Part shown: positions 40,694 to 53,200 of the stretch, in pieces
Layout: each line of letters starts with the position of its first letter
Position numbering within the stretch: the stretch's first letter is position 1
Origin: Beroe forskalii
Taxonomy: Eukaryota > Ctenophora > Nuda > Beroida > Beroidae
Direction: 5' to 3'
Assembly: GCA_011033025.1 (NCBI GenBank)
Contig: WFMF01000315.1
Location: 124,001 to 188,000, forward strand
Length of the DNA stretch: 64,000 nucleotides
Notes under the pieces: model-generated
The model's database searches: none
What the model was told of the DNA's origin: nothing
What the model saw: only the letters and a program-made list of their open reading frames with translations
Program-made: the position numbers and the translations under genes

Positions 40694-40797
40694 CTTCAGG
40701 AGCGATGTTGTTGATGTTGGGGAGGTTCTCCCCCTTCACCAACTCTACGTCCACTACCTGCTTCTTAGTCATGGACGGGGGGATGGACTTCAACAAC
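40694..40797 (-). pseudogene. Inverted partial copy of the calpain linker/C2 exon
   Basis: Counterpart of 8951-9054, with one Ser to Ala change near the end. Splice sites are kept. Homology to the left arm stops near 40925, where a LINE fragment begins. Confidence 0.75.
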
Positions 40798-40925
40798 CTG
40801 TAAGACAGAGTCAGTTGTAGTGTTGTACTAATAGATCAGTCCATTGTACTAATAGATGCAGGTGTTACGTCAGTTTGGTGTAATCTAGTACAGGTTAGGT
40901 GCTGCATTAGCTCTGCATTAAAACC

Positions 40926-42430
40926 GGGGGCCCCTAATCAAAACAAACCATGGAGACGATCTGCCTGCACTCAAAGCATGGACTACGCACCTTAATAAAG
41001 ATTATATAGACTGGACAGTAGTGCTAGATAATACCTTCAATGGTATTACCAACAATTATAAATTAATTCAATTTCAATATAAGTTATTTATGCGGATATC
41101 AACCTGTAAATATATGAGATACAAAATGAAAATTGCAACGGATAATGGTCAGTGTAGTCTTTGCCATACCTCCTTAGAAACTCTAGAACATATATTCCTA
41201 AATGCCCATACACACAGCTATTCCTAGATAAGCTGCAAAAATTCATTAAGAATAACATAGACGCCTATTATGATGATAGAAATAAGATATTCTTCATGCT
41301 ATGTAACCATATCGACCCGACCATTAATTATCTAAATCTATCTGCTAAATGGTACATAAGTAAGAACTTTCAAAACTCTAAGCCTCTAGATTGGCTAGAA
41401 TATACTAGATATACGAAATTCGCGTTAAACGGCGATAGAACAAATATCCGCGTTATTCTACTGGAGAAGCTGACTCCGTGATCTAAATACTCTTCATCTC
41501 TCTCGGTTATCTCGTTCCTGCTCTTCCCTCCCTGAATTCTATCTCTTTTCTGACACCTTCAGATCTTGTGCTGTGCCAGGGTGGTGAAATCTGACGTGGT
41601 GAGGAGCTGTCTGCTGATGAGGTGATTTATGAAAAACCAAAAAAATCGAAAATGTATAAAAACACAAAAAAGAAGAAAAAGTTAAAAAGAACGTAAAACA
41701 AAATAAAAAGAAAAGAAAAGAAAAATTTAGTTTATTTTAATATATTTTAATTTATTTCAATTTAATTTTTTCATTCTTACTTTTATTTCAAGTATTTCAG
41801 ATTTTGTGGGATGAAGGCTGTGGCAATAGACAAGGGAAAACTATAAAGGTTTAAGTACATTATCACTATGATGAATGTGACAGGATGTGAGAGCGCCCTA
41901 ACAAGGAGCTCAGTGATCCTTCGCCACGCTCTGAGTGAAAAAAAAAAAAAAAAAAAAAAAGTTGTACAGATTTATCATTTTAACACGTAGTACGATTATC
42001 GTACGATTATCAGCACATACGATCGACGATCATTACTTTGAATTTGATTTTGATACAGTTTTGATCAGTTTTTCAGTCAATTTTAATTATTTTAGTTTTT
42101 TAGTACGGCAATTTTTAGTTGATTAGTATTTAGTATCATGAATTTATTCGTAGGTAGTACTATAGTTAGTGTATGAATCTAGGTAGCCCTAGAACCCTGA
42201 ATTTCAAGTTCGTTGGTTAGGGCATTACATACTCCGTAGATTTAGAGTTTATGATTCTATTCTATATATTCTAATAATGTTATTGTATTTACAGACCTGA
42301 AGATGTCGTAGAACGACGAAATTGATTGTCATTAAAGAACCACATCGTTTAGATTTGTACCTGTACCATTGAGTCAAAAGAGAATAAATTAATTACTCAT
42401 CAATTGTTATCATGCGACTCTTATTCAACG
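40926..42430 (+). mobile_element. 5'-truncated non-LTR retrotransposon (LINE)
   Basis: The frame LIQFQYKLFMRISTCKYMRY, then CSLCHTSLETLEHIF, is the post-RT C-terminal region of LINE ORF2 with a Cys/His zinc-finger-like motif. A frameshift near 41215 is followed by SAKWYISKNFQ, WLEYTRYTKFAL and a stop near 41481. The remainder is 3' UTR with a poly-A/AAAG-rich stretch and an end hairpin CGTAGAACGACG. It abuts the end of inverted arm A. A relative of the tail lies at 18055-18180. Confidence 0.75.
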
Positions 42431-42864
42431 ACCCGATCCGTGAAATCAGTATACTTTATAAATAACATGTATCAAAGTCCGGGCATTATATATTGTACAC
42501 AGCGCTCAGTATAGGAAGCTGAAATATCACTGCTTATGTATGATGTGGGAATCGATGGGATATCACAATACAAACTACTGTAAAATGGGCCGCATTCCAG
42601 AGCCTGTAGCTAGTGCATGTTAAGTCGTAATTGAAATCCGATGACACGATATGGTAATTTAATCTGTCATCCAAACAAATTTTCAGATCAGTAAACATAA
42701 ATATTACGATTTATAATTGCTATCATTTTTTCGATACCTAAGCCAACATTTAGTACCTAAATTATTTTTACCTGTCATTTCAAGCTATAAACTCCCACCT
42801 GCTACGTCACAACATGTTCTTAAATGTGTCATTCTCAGCAGTTCTGTCCAGATATGCAGACTAA

Positions 42865-43830
42865 CAAGAATTGCGCCTGCACCGACACGATTATTGTTGT
42901 TCCCGTAGGCCGTATGCAGGCGCTTAATTTCCCTCCCCCGCGGTGCTTGATGTGACCTAAGCATCATAATACAAAACGCAGTCGTTATGAAGTCATATTG
43001 TTCCGATGCGCGTGCTGCACGCGACCACCAAGAACACGAATTGGCACGTGCCATTCTTCTAAAATTCGTGCGCGCGCGTTCGTTGTTGTACTCATATCAG
43101 TTCGTTGTAGATTTCGCGCCATTTTGTTGAATTGGTTTACGTTTCGCATCAAATTGTGTCACCGTTTATTCACGCGATGTATTTTCTTGAATGTTTATAC
43201 TAATTTGATATCAGATATCACTTATTTTCATCTGATTTTCAAATTTCGTGCTTTTGTTTTCTGTTTCAATGCTTTCTCTTGTTCCAAATAGCAATATTCG
43301 TCTTTCACAGCGAACAGTATTTGTCAAAATTAGTCGAATTCAGCAAAAGTCTAATAGTTATGCAGTTTGGTACTAAAACTAGTACAAAACCGAAGCCTTT
43401 ACCTCCAATCCACCGCCCAACTCATAACTAAGATTTTAACTTTTTAAGACACGAATTCTTCAACAGCCTAATTAAATTTAGAACTTATCATAATTTAGGA
43501 GTTCGAGCATGCGGCACGGATGGGCCAGATCAACCTATAAGATTTGAAACCGATAGCTCCATGAATCAAGAAATTCTTTATTTTGAATATTTATGAGATA
43601 TGGAGAAAGACGGAGGGACGGACGGACGGAGGGACGGACGGAGGGACATTTTCGCGACTGATATTATAAAGGAGCAATCCGGGCACTTTCCAGAAATTAC
43701 AGTAGTTGTATCGCAAAACTGGACCTGATATACAGTATACACATATTCCATTTCTCACCCTCCCAGACCACGATCTCTGCCAACCCTCCTATTTGCCTTT
43801 TTGTTTTACAAAAAGGCCAATGGGGAGGGA
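42865..43830 (-). mobile_element. Helitron2/Helentron-like non-autonomous element, copy 2
   Basis: Same ends as copy 1: hairpin GCGCCTGCA..TGCAGGCGC near the left end, GGCCAATGGGGAGGGA at the right. Contains a GGACGGAGGGAC microsatellite and the shared CCGGGCACTTTCCAGAAATT block. Confidence 0.65.
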
Positions 43831-43839
43831 AAAAATATG

Positions 43840-44150
43840 CGGAATCTTCATGGTTCATATGAACGGTGTTATTCCAAGCATTTGTAGAAAAACTTAAAAT
43901 GATCAGTTGGCCTTTAAGATGATTAATAGCCATAATGACCTGAACATATGTCAAAAATTTTAAGGGTGCTTTTGAGTAAAACATGCCTTTCTAACCCATA
44001 GATTGCTGTTCAAGTCTATTGTCTAATGTATGACCAAATATTGTGAATCTGGTAATAACTGACATGATCAGTACCTTAAAAGTATTTTGATTTTATAAAC
44101 TTATAAAGCAGTGTTGTGATGTTTACAACTTTGTTAAAAGATCACAAATA
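43840..44150. other. Upstream region of the visible PSTPIP exons
   Basis: Nothing recognised. The N-terminal F-BAR exon(s) of the PSTPIP-like gene were looked for between 41.5 and 44.1 kb and not found. Confidence 0.4.
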
Positions 44151-44151
44151 G

Positions 44152-44215
44152 AATTACGATATGGTCAGGAGCTCTCGAAGCTTGCACACAGTGTCTTGGG
44201 AAGAGGAGAAGTGGG
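44152..44215 (+). CDS. PSTPIP-like exon: F-BAR helix 2 start
   Basis: LRYGQELSKLAHSVLGRGEV, matching the conserved YGKEL of F-BAR domains. Acceptor AAATAG, donor GTGGG|GTGAGT, phase 2 out. Confidence 0.7.
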
Positions 44216-47200
44216 GTGAGTTTAAAACACCTTAAAAAGTTAACAAGTTATCATGCTATTAAGGGGGCCTGGGGGTCCGAGGTCGATTTCTGGGTTTTTG
44301 ATGTTCCAATAGAGCAGAACGCCAGCTACCAGTAGGTTTTTACCCCATGAAAAAATATTGTTCCTAGCCAAAGTTATGAATATTGAATTTTTCAAATCAT
44401 GGGTTTGCCTGTAATTACAGTGCGCACAGGATCTTCTATCACGATTTGCGGAAAATAAAAAATTTGAATCGAGCCGATTTTTATTTTTTGATTTATGCCT
44501 CAGAAGTGAAAATATGGATTTTCAAAGTTGGCTCCTATCCAAAAAATGGTCAAAAATAGTGATTTTCTATTTTCAAAAATCGGTATTTTCACTTCTGAGG
44601 CCTAAATCAAAAATCAGCTCGATTCAAAGTTTTGTTTTATGCCCTATAACATAACTACCAAGTTTCAAGGGTTTTCCTCAAAAACTGTAGGAAAAGATAC
44701 ATTTGAAAGTTTATTTTCGGCAAATCGCGTAAGAAGTTCACGCACGCACTGTAATTACATGCGAACCCGCGTTTTGAAAAATTCATAACTTCGGCTAGGA
44801 AAGTAGGAACAATACTTTTTCATGGGGTAAAAACCTACTGGTAGCGTCATGCCCTATCAGAAACATCAAAAAACCGAAAATCGACCTCAGACCCCCCGGC
44901 CTCCTTAAGAGCTACCTATTAAGCTATTAGCTACCTATGTAATTTCGTAAATCCTGTATTTGTTTCCTCTCCAAATCGCCTTTTTATTTTACAAAAAAGC
45001 ATTGAAGAGGGTAAGCAGATGTCAGCATTTTGACAGGATTGGGTCGACAAAAATTAGTGTGTTGTGTATACTACCTTTATCCGTACACGATAGAAATAGG
45101 TGATTAATTCATGTTTCATTGCAGAACATTGCAAGGGAGCCTGGAGGCTTTGCAGAAAGGTGGGTCTCAGGGAAAATTTGTTAATTATTATTTGTTGTAT
45201 TATTTCCAAATTACATGATCTATCACATTGTATTTTACATAAGTAGGAATTCAAATTCTAGAAAAAGAGAAGAGTCGCATAAGTACATTGACCATTAAAT
45301 GCCTAGTCATAGACCAGTAACATGGCGTCGCTCTTTCTGTGGAGACTCTGGAAGTTAACGTGGTCCTGTGGACACCCCTTGTAACGTGGTCCCAACCCCA
45401 GAAACCGAGGAGATGAGCAAAGTTGCGCTGCAGAGCAGCAAGCTGATGACGGATGATATCCAGACCGTCCTAACGGAGTTCAGAGACCAGCAGCGGGACG
45501 ACAGGAGACCATACGAGGAGGCAGTCAAGAAGTCCATCAGAACCAAGAAGAGCAGCTACGACCAGATGCTTCGGGTAGGGCTCCAGACACGTGATGCCCA
45601 TATATGGTATTTGAACTGGGGTAGGGCTGCAGAGCTATAAACTGGGGCTTGTGGCAGGGTTTGATTAGAGACTGAATCCGCATAGTTAGAGACTACCTGA
45701 GAGAGAAACTTCTAGGAAATGGAATTGAGTACACTTTATGAAGTTTCTCATGTTTTACAAATGTAAAGTAAATAAGTGGTAAATGGGTCCAGTAAGATAG
45801 ACTTTGGATAGATAGACTTTGGATGAAGCACCATGAGGAAACCCGTCTGCTAAACTCTCTTAATAAGTCAGTGCAAGGAGGTGTAGTAAGGGAATCATGT
45901 GGAATGCCTGCAAAAAAATTCCTTACTAAGGTTTTAGTGGCTCAATGGACTCTAATAGGTGTCTAGAGCCACCAAAAAAATTTATTCAAATTTTCGATGC
46001 CCGGAACCCTCTGGTTGGCCACGCCCTTTTTTGACCGTGGGAATTTTCAAGAAAAATTGTTAAAAATTTATTCAAAAGCAACTAGGGCATGATTATGCTC
46101 TAACTCAATGTTTTTCGGCATGAGAAATCGTTTAAAACCAAAATCTAGTTCCTAGAACCAATATTTTGGTCATTATGGGCCACGCCCACTTATTGTCATC
46201 AAAATTATGGCCGAAAATCGTAAGTTTTCATATGATATAAACTAGGACATGATTATACTCGAATCCTAGGTTTTTTGGCACGAGAAATCGATTAAAGCTA
46301 TTTTCTAAACGCTAAAACAAATATTTTGGGCATTTCGGACCACGCCCACTTTTGAGCATCAATATTATGGCCGAAAATCTGAAGTAATAATACGTCTTCA
46401 ATTAGGTCATCATTATACTCGAATCCTAGATTTTTTGACACGAGAAATCAATTAAAGCAATTGTCAAAACGCTTACACCAATATTTTGGGCATTTTGGAC
46501 CACGCCCACTTTTTGGCATCAATATTATGGCCGAAAATCTGAAGTTATTATATATGTCCAACTAGGGCATACGCATACTCGAATCCTAGGTTTTTTGGCA
46601 CGAGGAATCGATTGAAGCAATTGCCAAAAGGCTATCACCAATATTCCATGTATTTTGGACCACCCCCGATTTTTCACATCAATATTATGGCTGAAAATCT
46701 GAAGTTATTCCTTATTATATATCATATAAGTCCAACTAAGGCATGATTATACTCGAATCTTAGGTTTTTGGCAGCAGAAATCGATTAAAGCAATTGTCAA
46801 AACGCTTCAACTAGGGCTGTATAAGGGCGATTATACTCGAATCCTAGGCTATACTCGAATCCGAGTTTATACTCGAATCCTAGGTTATGCTTGAATCCTA
46901 GATCAAGGCCGACTCCTTAGTCTTGTCCTGGCCTGAGTTTGGGTATTTCGATTGAATATTATATATGGCTATAGTTGTTGCTAATTTATGATAGGCAAGT
47001 ATCGTATCTTATTGCTTGTCCAACCCAAGGCAACATTTCCACTTCGCAGAGGATTCGCAGTGGATATAAAGACAACTTTCGTCGTAGTAGTAATGGACAC
47101 ATGGCTATGAGCCTAACCCGGTGAGCTCAGTGGAGATCCTTGCTGTGCGACATGTAATGAACAAGGGTCAAGAAATCGAACTTGAGGGACTCCGAACAGG

Positions 47201-50200
47201 GCCTGTACTATAGGCTATTGCTATATGCCTGTACGACAGGCCATTTCTATTGCGACGAATGTCATTATACCTTAGATTATAGCCGTATATTTACTATGAC
47301 AGATCGTGCACATTGCACAAATGCTTTTGATTGACACGAGGACCTCGTAAGTAGAGATGGCCAGTAAGCTATTAATGATTTGTCTAGATATGTTACCATT
47401 TATGACACTACATACCACGCTATGTACCGTCTAGTTGGCGTAGCTATGTATACTGTATAACTAAATACACGCGAGGTCCTATACAGCTTTCTCCTCCACC
47501 CTTCAGATCGTAATGTATTTCTGATTCTAAAATTCAGCTTTGATATTATGACGAAGATGGCTGCTACAATTGCCATGAGCCTCCAGCAAAATCTACGGTG
47601 CAATGACTTGATAGTTCCATCTTTGCATGAACATTGTAGAAAACTCCCAAGAAGGTGCTTAACTTGAAGTAAGATAAATCTCCTCTCATAAGTCATGCCG
47701 AATTTCACCTCTGGAGACTGTGGACTGCCTATCCCTCAAAAGGGCTGATAAGCTACTGTGAATGAGTATCCAACAGCACAGAGTCCCTGCCACCATTGAA
47801 GAACTATATCTACATACTCCTAGAAGTCGACTTGTTGTCAACTGCACGACCATGGCCAACAGCTTCGTGACAAATGTGAGCGTATCACAATAGACTAAAG
47901 TTATGTTCAAATATTTTAATATTAAAGTGTTTATATATCTTAATCTATTTCGCATGCCAGAAAACAAATGTTTAGACTTAGAGTATAAATATGTAAATAT
48001 GGTCCTATATGCGAATTCCCAAAATATTGAACTCAGCGTTTAGATTCCCCGCTTAACCTAGAAGTTGAGTATAATCATGGCCTAGTATTAAATACATATA
48101 ATAACTTCAGATTTTCAGCCATAACATTGATGTGAAAAAGTGGGCGTGGTCCAAAATGCCCAAAATATTGGTGTAAGCGTTTTGACAATTGCTTAAATCG
48201 ATTTCTCGAGCCAAAATACCTAGGATTCGAGTATAATCATGCCCTAGTAACTAGTTGGACATATATAATAAATTAATAACTTCAGATTTTCGGCCATAAT
48301 ATTGATGCCAAAAAGTGGGCGTGGTCCAAAATGCACAAAATAGTGGTGAAAGCGTTATAAAAAATTGCTTTAATCGATTTCTCGTGCCAAAATACCTAGG
48401 ATTCGAGTATAATCATGCCCTAATTGATGACGTATAATAACTTCAGATTTTCGGCCATAATATTGATGCCCAAAAGTGGGCGTGGCCCGAAATGCCCAAA
48501 ATATTATTTTTAGCGTTTGGAAAATAGCTTTAATCGATTTCTCGTGCCAAAAAACCTAAGATTCGAGTATAATCATGTCCTAGTTTATATCATATGAAAA
48601 CTTGCGATTTTCGGCCATAATTTTGATGACAATAAGTGGGCGTGGCCCATAATGACCAAAATATTGGTTCTAGGACCTAGATTTTGGTTTTAAACGATTT
48701 CTCGTGCCGAAAAACATTGGGTTAGAGCATAATCATGCCCTAGTTGCTTTTGAACAAATTTTTAACAATTTTTCTTGAAAATTCCCACGGTCAAAAAAGG
48801 GCGTGGCCAATCAGAGGGTTCCGGGCATCGAAAATTTGAATAAATTTTTTTGGTGGCTCTAGACACCTATTAGAGTCAATTGAGCCACTAAAACCTTAGT
48901 AAGGAATTTTTTTGCAGATACCCTACATATAACAATATAATTCCCTTACTAGTGTCAGCATTTGTAAGTTTGTATGTTTGTGTCTTGTCAGTGCAAGGCG
49001 GTGTCAGCATTTGTAAGTTTGTAAGTTTGTATGTTTGTATCTTTTCAGTGCAAGGCGGTGTACGAGAGGGCGTGTTTTGAGGCTGACAAGAGTTCGGAAG
49101 TGTTGCAGCAGAACATGACCCAACCCCACAAGAAGGTGGACCAGCTAAAAGCGAAGATGAAGACCTGCAGACAAGCTGCTGAGACTGCAGGTATAGAGTT
49201 GCTAGGTTACTAGACGAGACTGCAGGTATCTAGAGTTGCTAGGTTACTAGACCTGCAGACAAGCTGCTGAGACTGCAGGTATCTAGAGTTGCTAGGTTAC
49301 TAGACCTGCAGACAAGCTGCTGAGACTGCAGGTATCTAGAGCTGCAGACCTGCAGACAAGCTGCTGAGACTGCAGGTATCTAGAGTTGCTAGGTTACTAG
49401 ACCTGCAGACAAGCTGCTGAGACTTGCAGGTACTATCTAGAGTTGCTAGGTTACTAGACCTGCAGACAAGCTGCTGAGACTGCAGGTATCTAGAGTTGCT
49501 AGGTTACTAGACCTGCAGACAAGCTGCTGAGACTGCAGGTATCTAGAGTTGCTAGGTTACTAGACCTGCAGACAAGCTGCTGAGACTGCAGGTATCTAGA
49601 GTTGCTAGGTTACTAGACCTGCAGACAAGCTGCTGAGACTGCAGGTATCTAGAGTTGCTAGGTTACTAGACCTGCAGACAAGCTGCAGGGTATCTAGAGT
49701 TGCTAGGTTACTAGACCTGCAGACAAGCTGCTGAGACTGCAGGTATCTAGAGTTGCTAGGTTACTAGACCTGCAGACAAGCTGCTGAGACTGCAGGTATC
49801 TAGAGTTGCTAGGTTACTAGACCTGCAGACAAGCTGCTGAGACGGTATCTAGAGTTGCTAGGTTACTAGACCTGCAGACAAGCTGCTGAGACTGCAGGTA
49901 TCTAGAGTTGCTAGGTTACTAGACCTGCAGACAAGCTGCTGAGACTGCAGGTATCTAGAGTTGCTAGGTTACTAGACCTGCAGACAAGCTGCTGAGACTG
50001 CAGGTATCTAGAGTTGCTAGGTTACTAGACCTGCAGACAAGCTGCTGAGACTGCAGGTATCTAGAGTTGCTAGGTTACTAGACCTGCAGACAAGCTGCTG
50101 AGACTGCAGGTATCTAGAGTTGCTAGGTTACTAGACCTGCAGACAAGCTGCTGAGACTGCAGGTATCTAGAGTTGCTAGGTTACTAGACCTGCAGACAAG

Positions 50201-53200
50201 CTGCTGAGACTGCAGGTATCTAGAGTTGCTAGGTTACTAGACCTGCAGACAAGCTGCTGAGACTGCAGGTATCTAGAGTTTACTAGACCTGCAGACAAGC
50301 TGCTGAGACTGCAGGTATCTAGAGTTGCTAGGTTACTAGACCTGCAGACAAGCTGCTGAGACTGCAGGTATCTAGAGTTGCTAGGTTACTAGACCTGCAG
50401 ACAAGCTGCTGAGACTGCAGCAGGTATCTAGAGTTGCAGTGCTGGTTACTAGACCTGCAGACAAGCTGCTGAAGTTGCTAGGTTGACCTGCAGACAAGCT
50501 GCTGAGACTGCAGGTATCTAGAGTTGCTAGGTTACTAGACCTGCAGACAAGCTGCTGAGACTGCAGGTATCTAGAGTTGCTGAGACTGCAGGTATCTAGA
50601 GTTGCTAGGTTACTAGACCTGCAGACAAGCTGCTGAGACTGCAGGTATCTAGAGTTGCTAGGTTACTAGACCTGCAGACAAGCTGCTGAGACTGCAGGTA
50701 TCTAGAGTTGCTAGGTTACTAGACCTGCAGACAAGCTGCTGAGACTGCAGGTATCTAGAGTTGCTAGGTTACTAGACCTGCAGACAAGCTGCTGAGACTG
50801 CAGGTATCTAGAGTTGCAGGTTAACCTGCAGACAAGCTGCTGAGACTGCAGGTATCTAGAGTTGCTAGGTTACTAGACCTGCAGACAAGCTGCTGAGACT
50901 GCAGGTATCTAGAGTTGCTAGGTTACTAGACCTGCAGACAAGCTGCTGAGACTGCAGGTATCTAGAGTTGCTAGGTTACTAGACCTGCAGACAAGCTGCT
51001 GAGACTGCAGGTATCTAGAGTTGCTAGGTTACTAGACCTGCAGACAAGCTGCTGAGACTGCAGGTATCTAGAGTTGCTAGGTTACTAGACCTGCAGACAA
51101 GCTGCTGAGACTGCAGGTATCTAGAGTTGCTAGGTTACTAGACCTGCAGACAAGCTGCTGAGACTGCAGGTATCTAGAGTTGCTAGGTTACTAGACCTGC
51201 AGACAAGCTGCTGAGACTGCAGGTATCTAGAGTTGCTAGGTTACTAGACCTGCAGACAAGCTGCTGAGACTGCAGGTATCTAGAGTTGCTAGGTTAGTTA
51301 CTAGACCTGCAGACAAGCTGCTGAGACTGCAGGTATCTAGAGTTGCTAGGTTAGACCTGCAGACAAGCTGCTGAGACTGCAGGTATCTAGAGTTGCTAGG
51401 TTACTAGACCTGCAGACAAGCTGCTGAGACTGCAGGTATCTAGAGTTGCTAGGTTACTAGACCTGCAGACAAGCTGCTGAGACTGCAGGTATCTAGAGTT
51501 GTTACTAGGTTAGACAAGCTGCTGAGACTGCAGGTATCTAGAGTTGCCTGAGACAAGCTGCAGGTATCTAGAGTTGCTAGGTTACTAGACCTGCAGACAA
51601 GCTGCTGAGACTGCAGGTATCTAGAGTTGCTAGGTTACTAGACCTGCAGACAAGCTGCTGAGACTGCAGGTATCTAGAGTTGCTAGGTTACTAGACCTGC
51701 AGACAAGCTGCTGAGACTGCAGGTATCTAGAGTTGCTAGGTTACTAGACCTGCAGACAAGCTGCTGAGACTGCAGAGTTGCTAGGTTACTAGACCTGCAG
51801 ACAAGCTGCTGAGACTGCAGGTATCTAGAGTTGCTAGGTTCCTAGACCTGCAGACAAGCTGCTGAGACTGCAGGTATCTAGGTATCTAGACCTGTTGCTG
51901 AGGTTACTATCTAGACCTGCAGACAACAAGCTGCTGAGACTGCAGGTATAGAGTTGCTAGGTTACTAGACCTGCAGACAAGCTGCTGAGACTGCAGGTAT
52001 CTAGAGTTGCTAGGTTACTAGACCTGCAGACAAGCTGCTGAGACTGCAGGTATCTAGAGTTGCTAGGTTACTAGACCTGCAGACAAGCTGCTGAGACTGC
52101 AGGTATTTAGAGTTGCTAGGTTACTAGACCTGCAGACAAGCTGCTGAGACTGCAGGTATCTAGAGTTGCTAGGTTACTAGACCTGCAGACAAGCTGCTGA
52201 GACTGCAGGTATCTAGAGTTGCTAGGTTACTAGACCTGCAGACAAGCTGCTGAGACTGCAGGTATCTAGAGTTGCTAGGTTACTAGACCTGCAGACAAGC
52301 TGCTGAGACTGCAGGTATTGAGTTGCTAGGTTACTAGACCTGCAGACAAGCTGCTGAGACTGCAGGTATCTAGAGTTGCTAGGTTGCTAGGTTACCAGAG
52401 TTGCTAGGTTACCAGAGTTGCTAGGTTACCAGAGTTGCTAGGTTACTAGACCTGCAGACAAGCTGCTGAGACTGCAGGTACAGAGTTACTAAGTTAATAG
52501 ACCTGCAGACAAGCTGCTGAGACTGCAGGTACAGAGCTGCTGAGACTGCAGGTATCTAGAGTTGCTAGGTTACAAGAGTTGCTAGGTTGCCAGAGTTGCT
52601 AGGTTACCAGAGTTGCTAGGTTGCTAGGTTACCAGAGTTGCTAGGTTGCTAGGTATGGTTGCCAGGTTCCTAAGAGTTGCTAGGTTACTAGGTTAAAGAG
52701 TACTTGGTTACTAGGTTACTAGAGCACTAGGTTACTAGGTTACCAGAATTGCTAGGTTACTGGAGTACTTGAGTACTAAGTTACTAGAGTACTTGGTTAC
52801 TAGGTTACTAGAGTACTGGGTTTCTAGAGTACTAGGTTACTAGACTACTGAGTTTCTAGAGTACTAGAGTACTGGGTTACTAGGTTACTAGGTTACTGAG
52901 TTACTATAGGTTACTAGGTTACAAGAGTAATGGGTAACTATGTTCTTAGGTTACTGGGTTACTAAATACTAGGTTACCAGAGTACAATGTTACTAGGTTA
53001 CTATGTTACTATGTTACTTGGTTACTAAGTTTCTAGAGTACTAGGTTACTAGACTACTGAGTTTCGAGAGTACTAGAGTACTGGGTTACTAGGTTACTAG
53101 GTTACTGAGTTACTAGGTTACTAGGTTACCTGGGGTTACTAGGTTACTGGATTACTAGGATACTAGGTTACCTGGGGTTACTAGGTAACGAGGTTACTGG

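Larger units (their letters stand above)
35701..40925 (-). repeat. Right arm of inverted duplication A (partner 8823-10257)
   Basis: Apart from the foldback element and array-size differences, this strand mirrors 8823-10257: calpain exons 8-9, the intervening intron, the region near CACGTGACTTTTAAAAAACT and the peptide gene. Confidence 0.85.

Noticed and set aside
41529..41850. Two short exon-like stretches after the LINE frame
   Set aside because: No family match. They lie within the LINE 3' region and are followed by poly-A-rich DNA.
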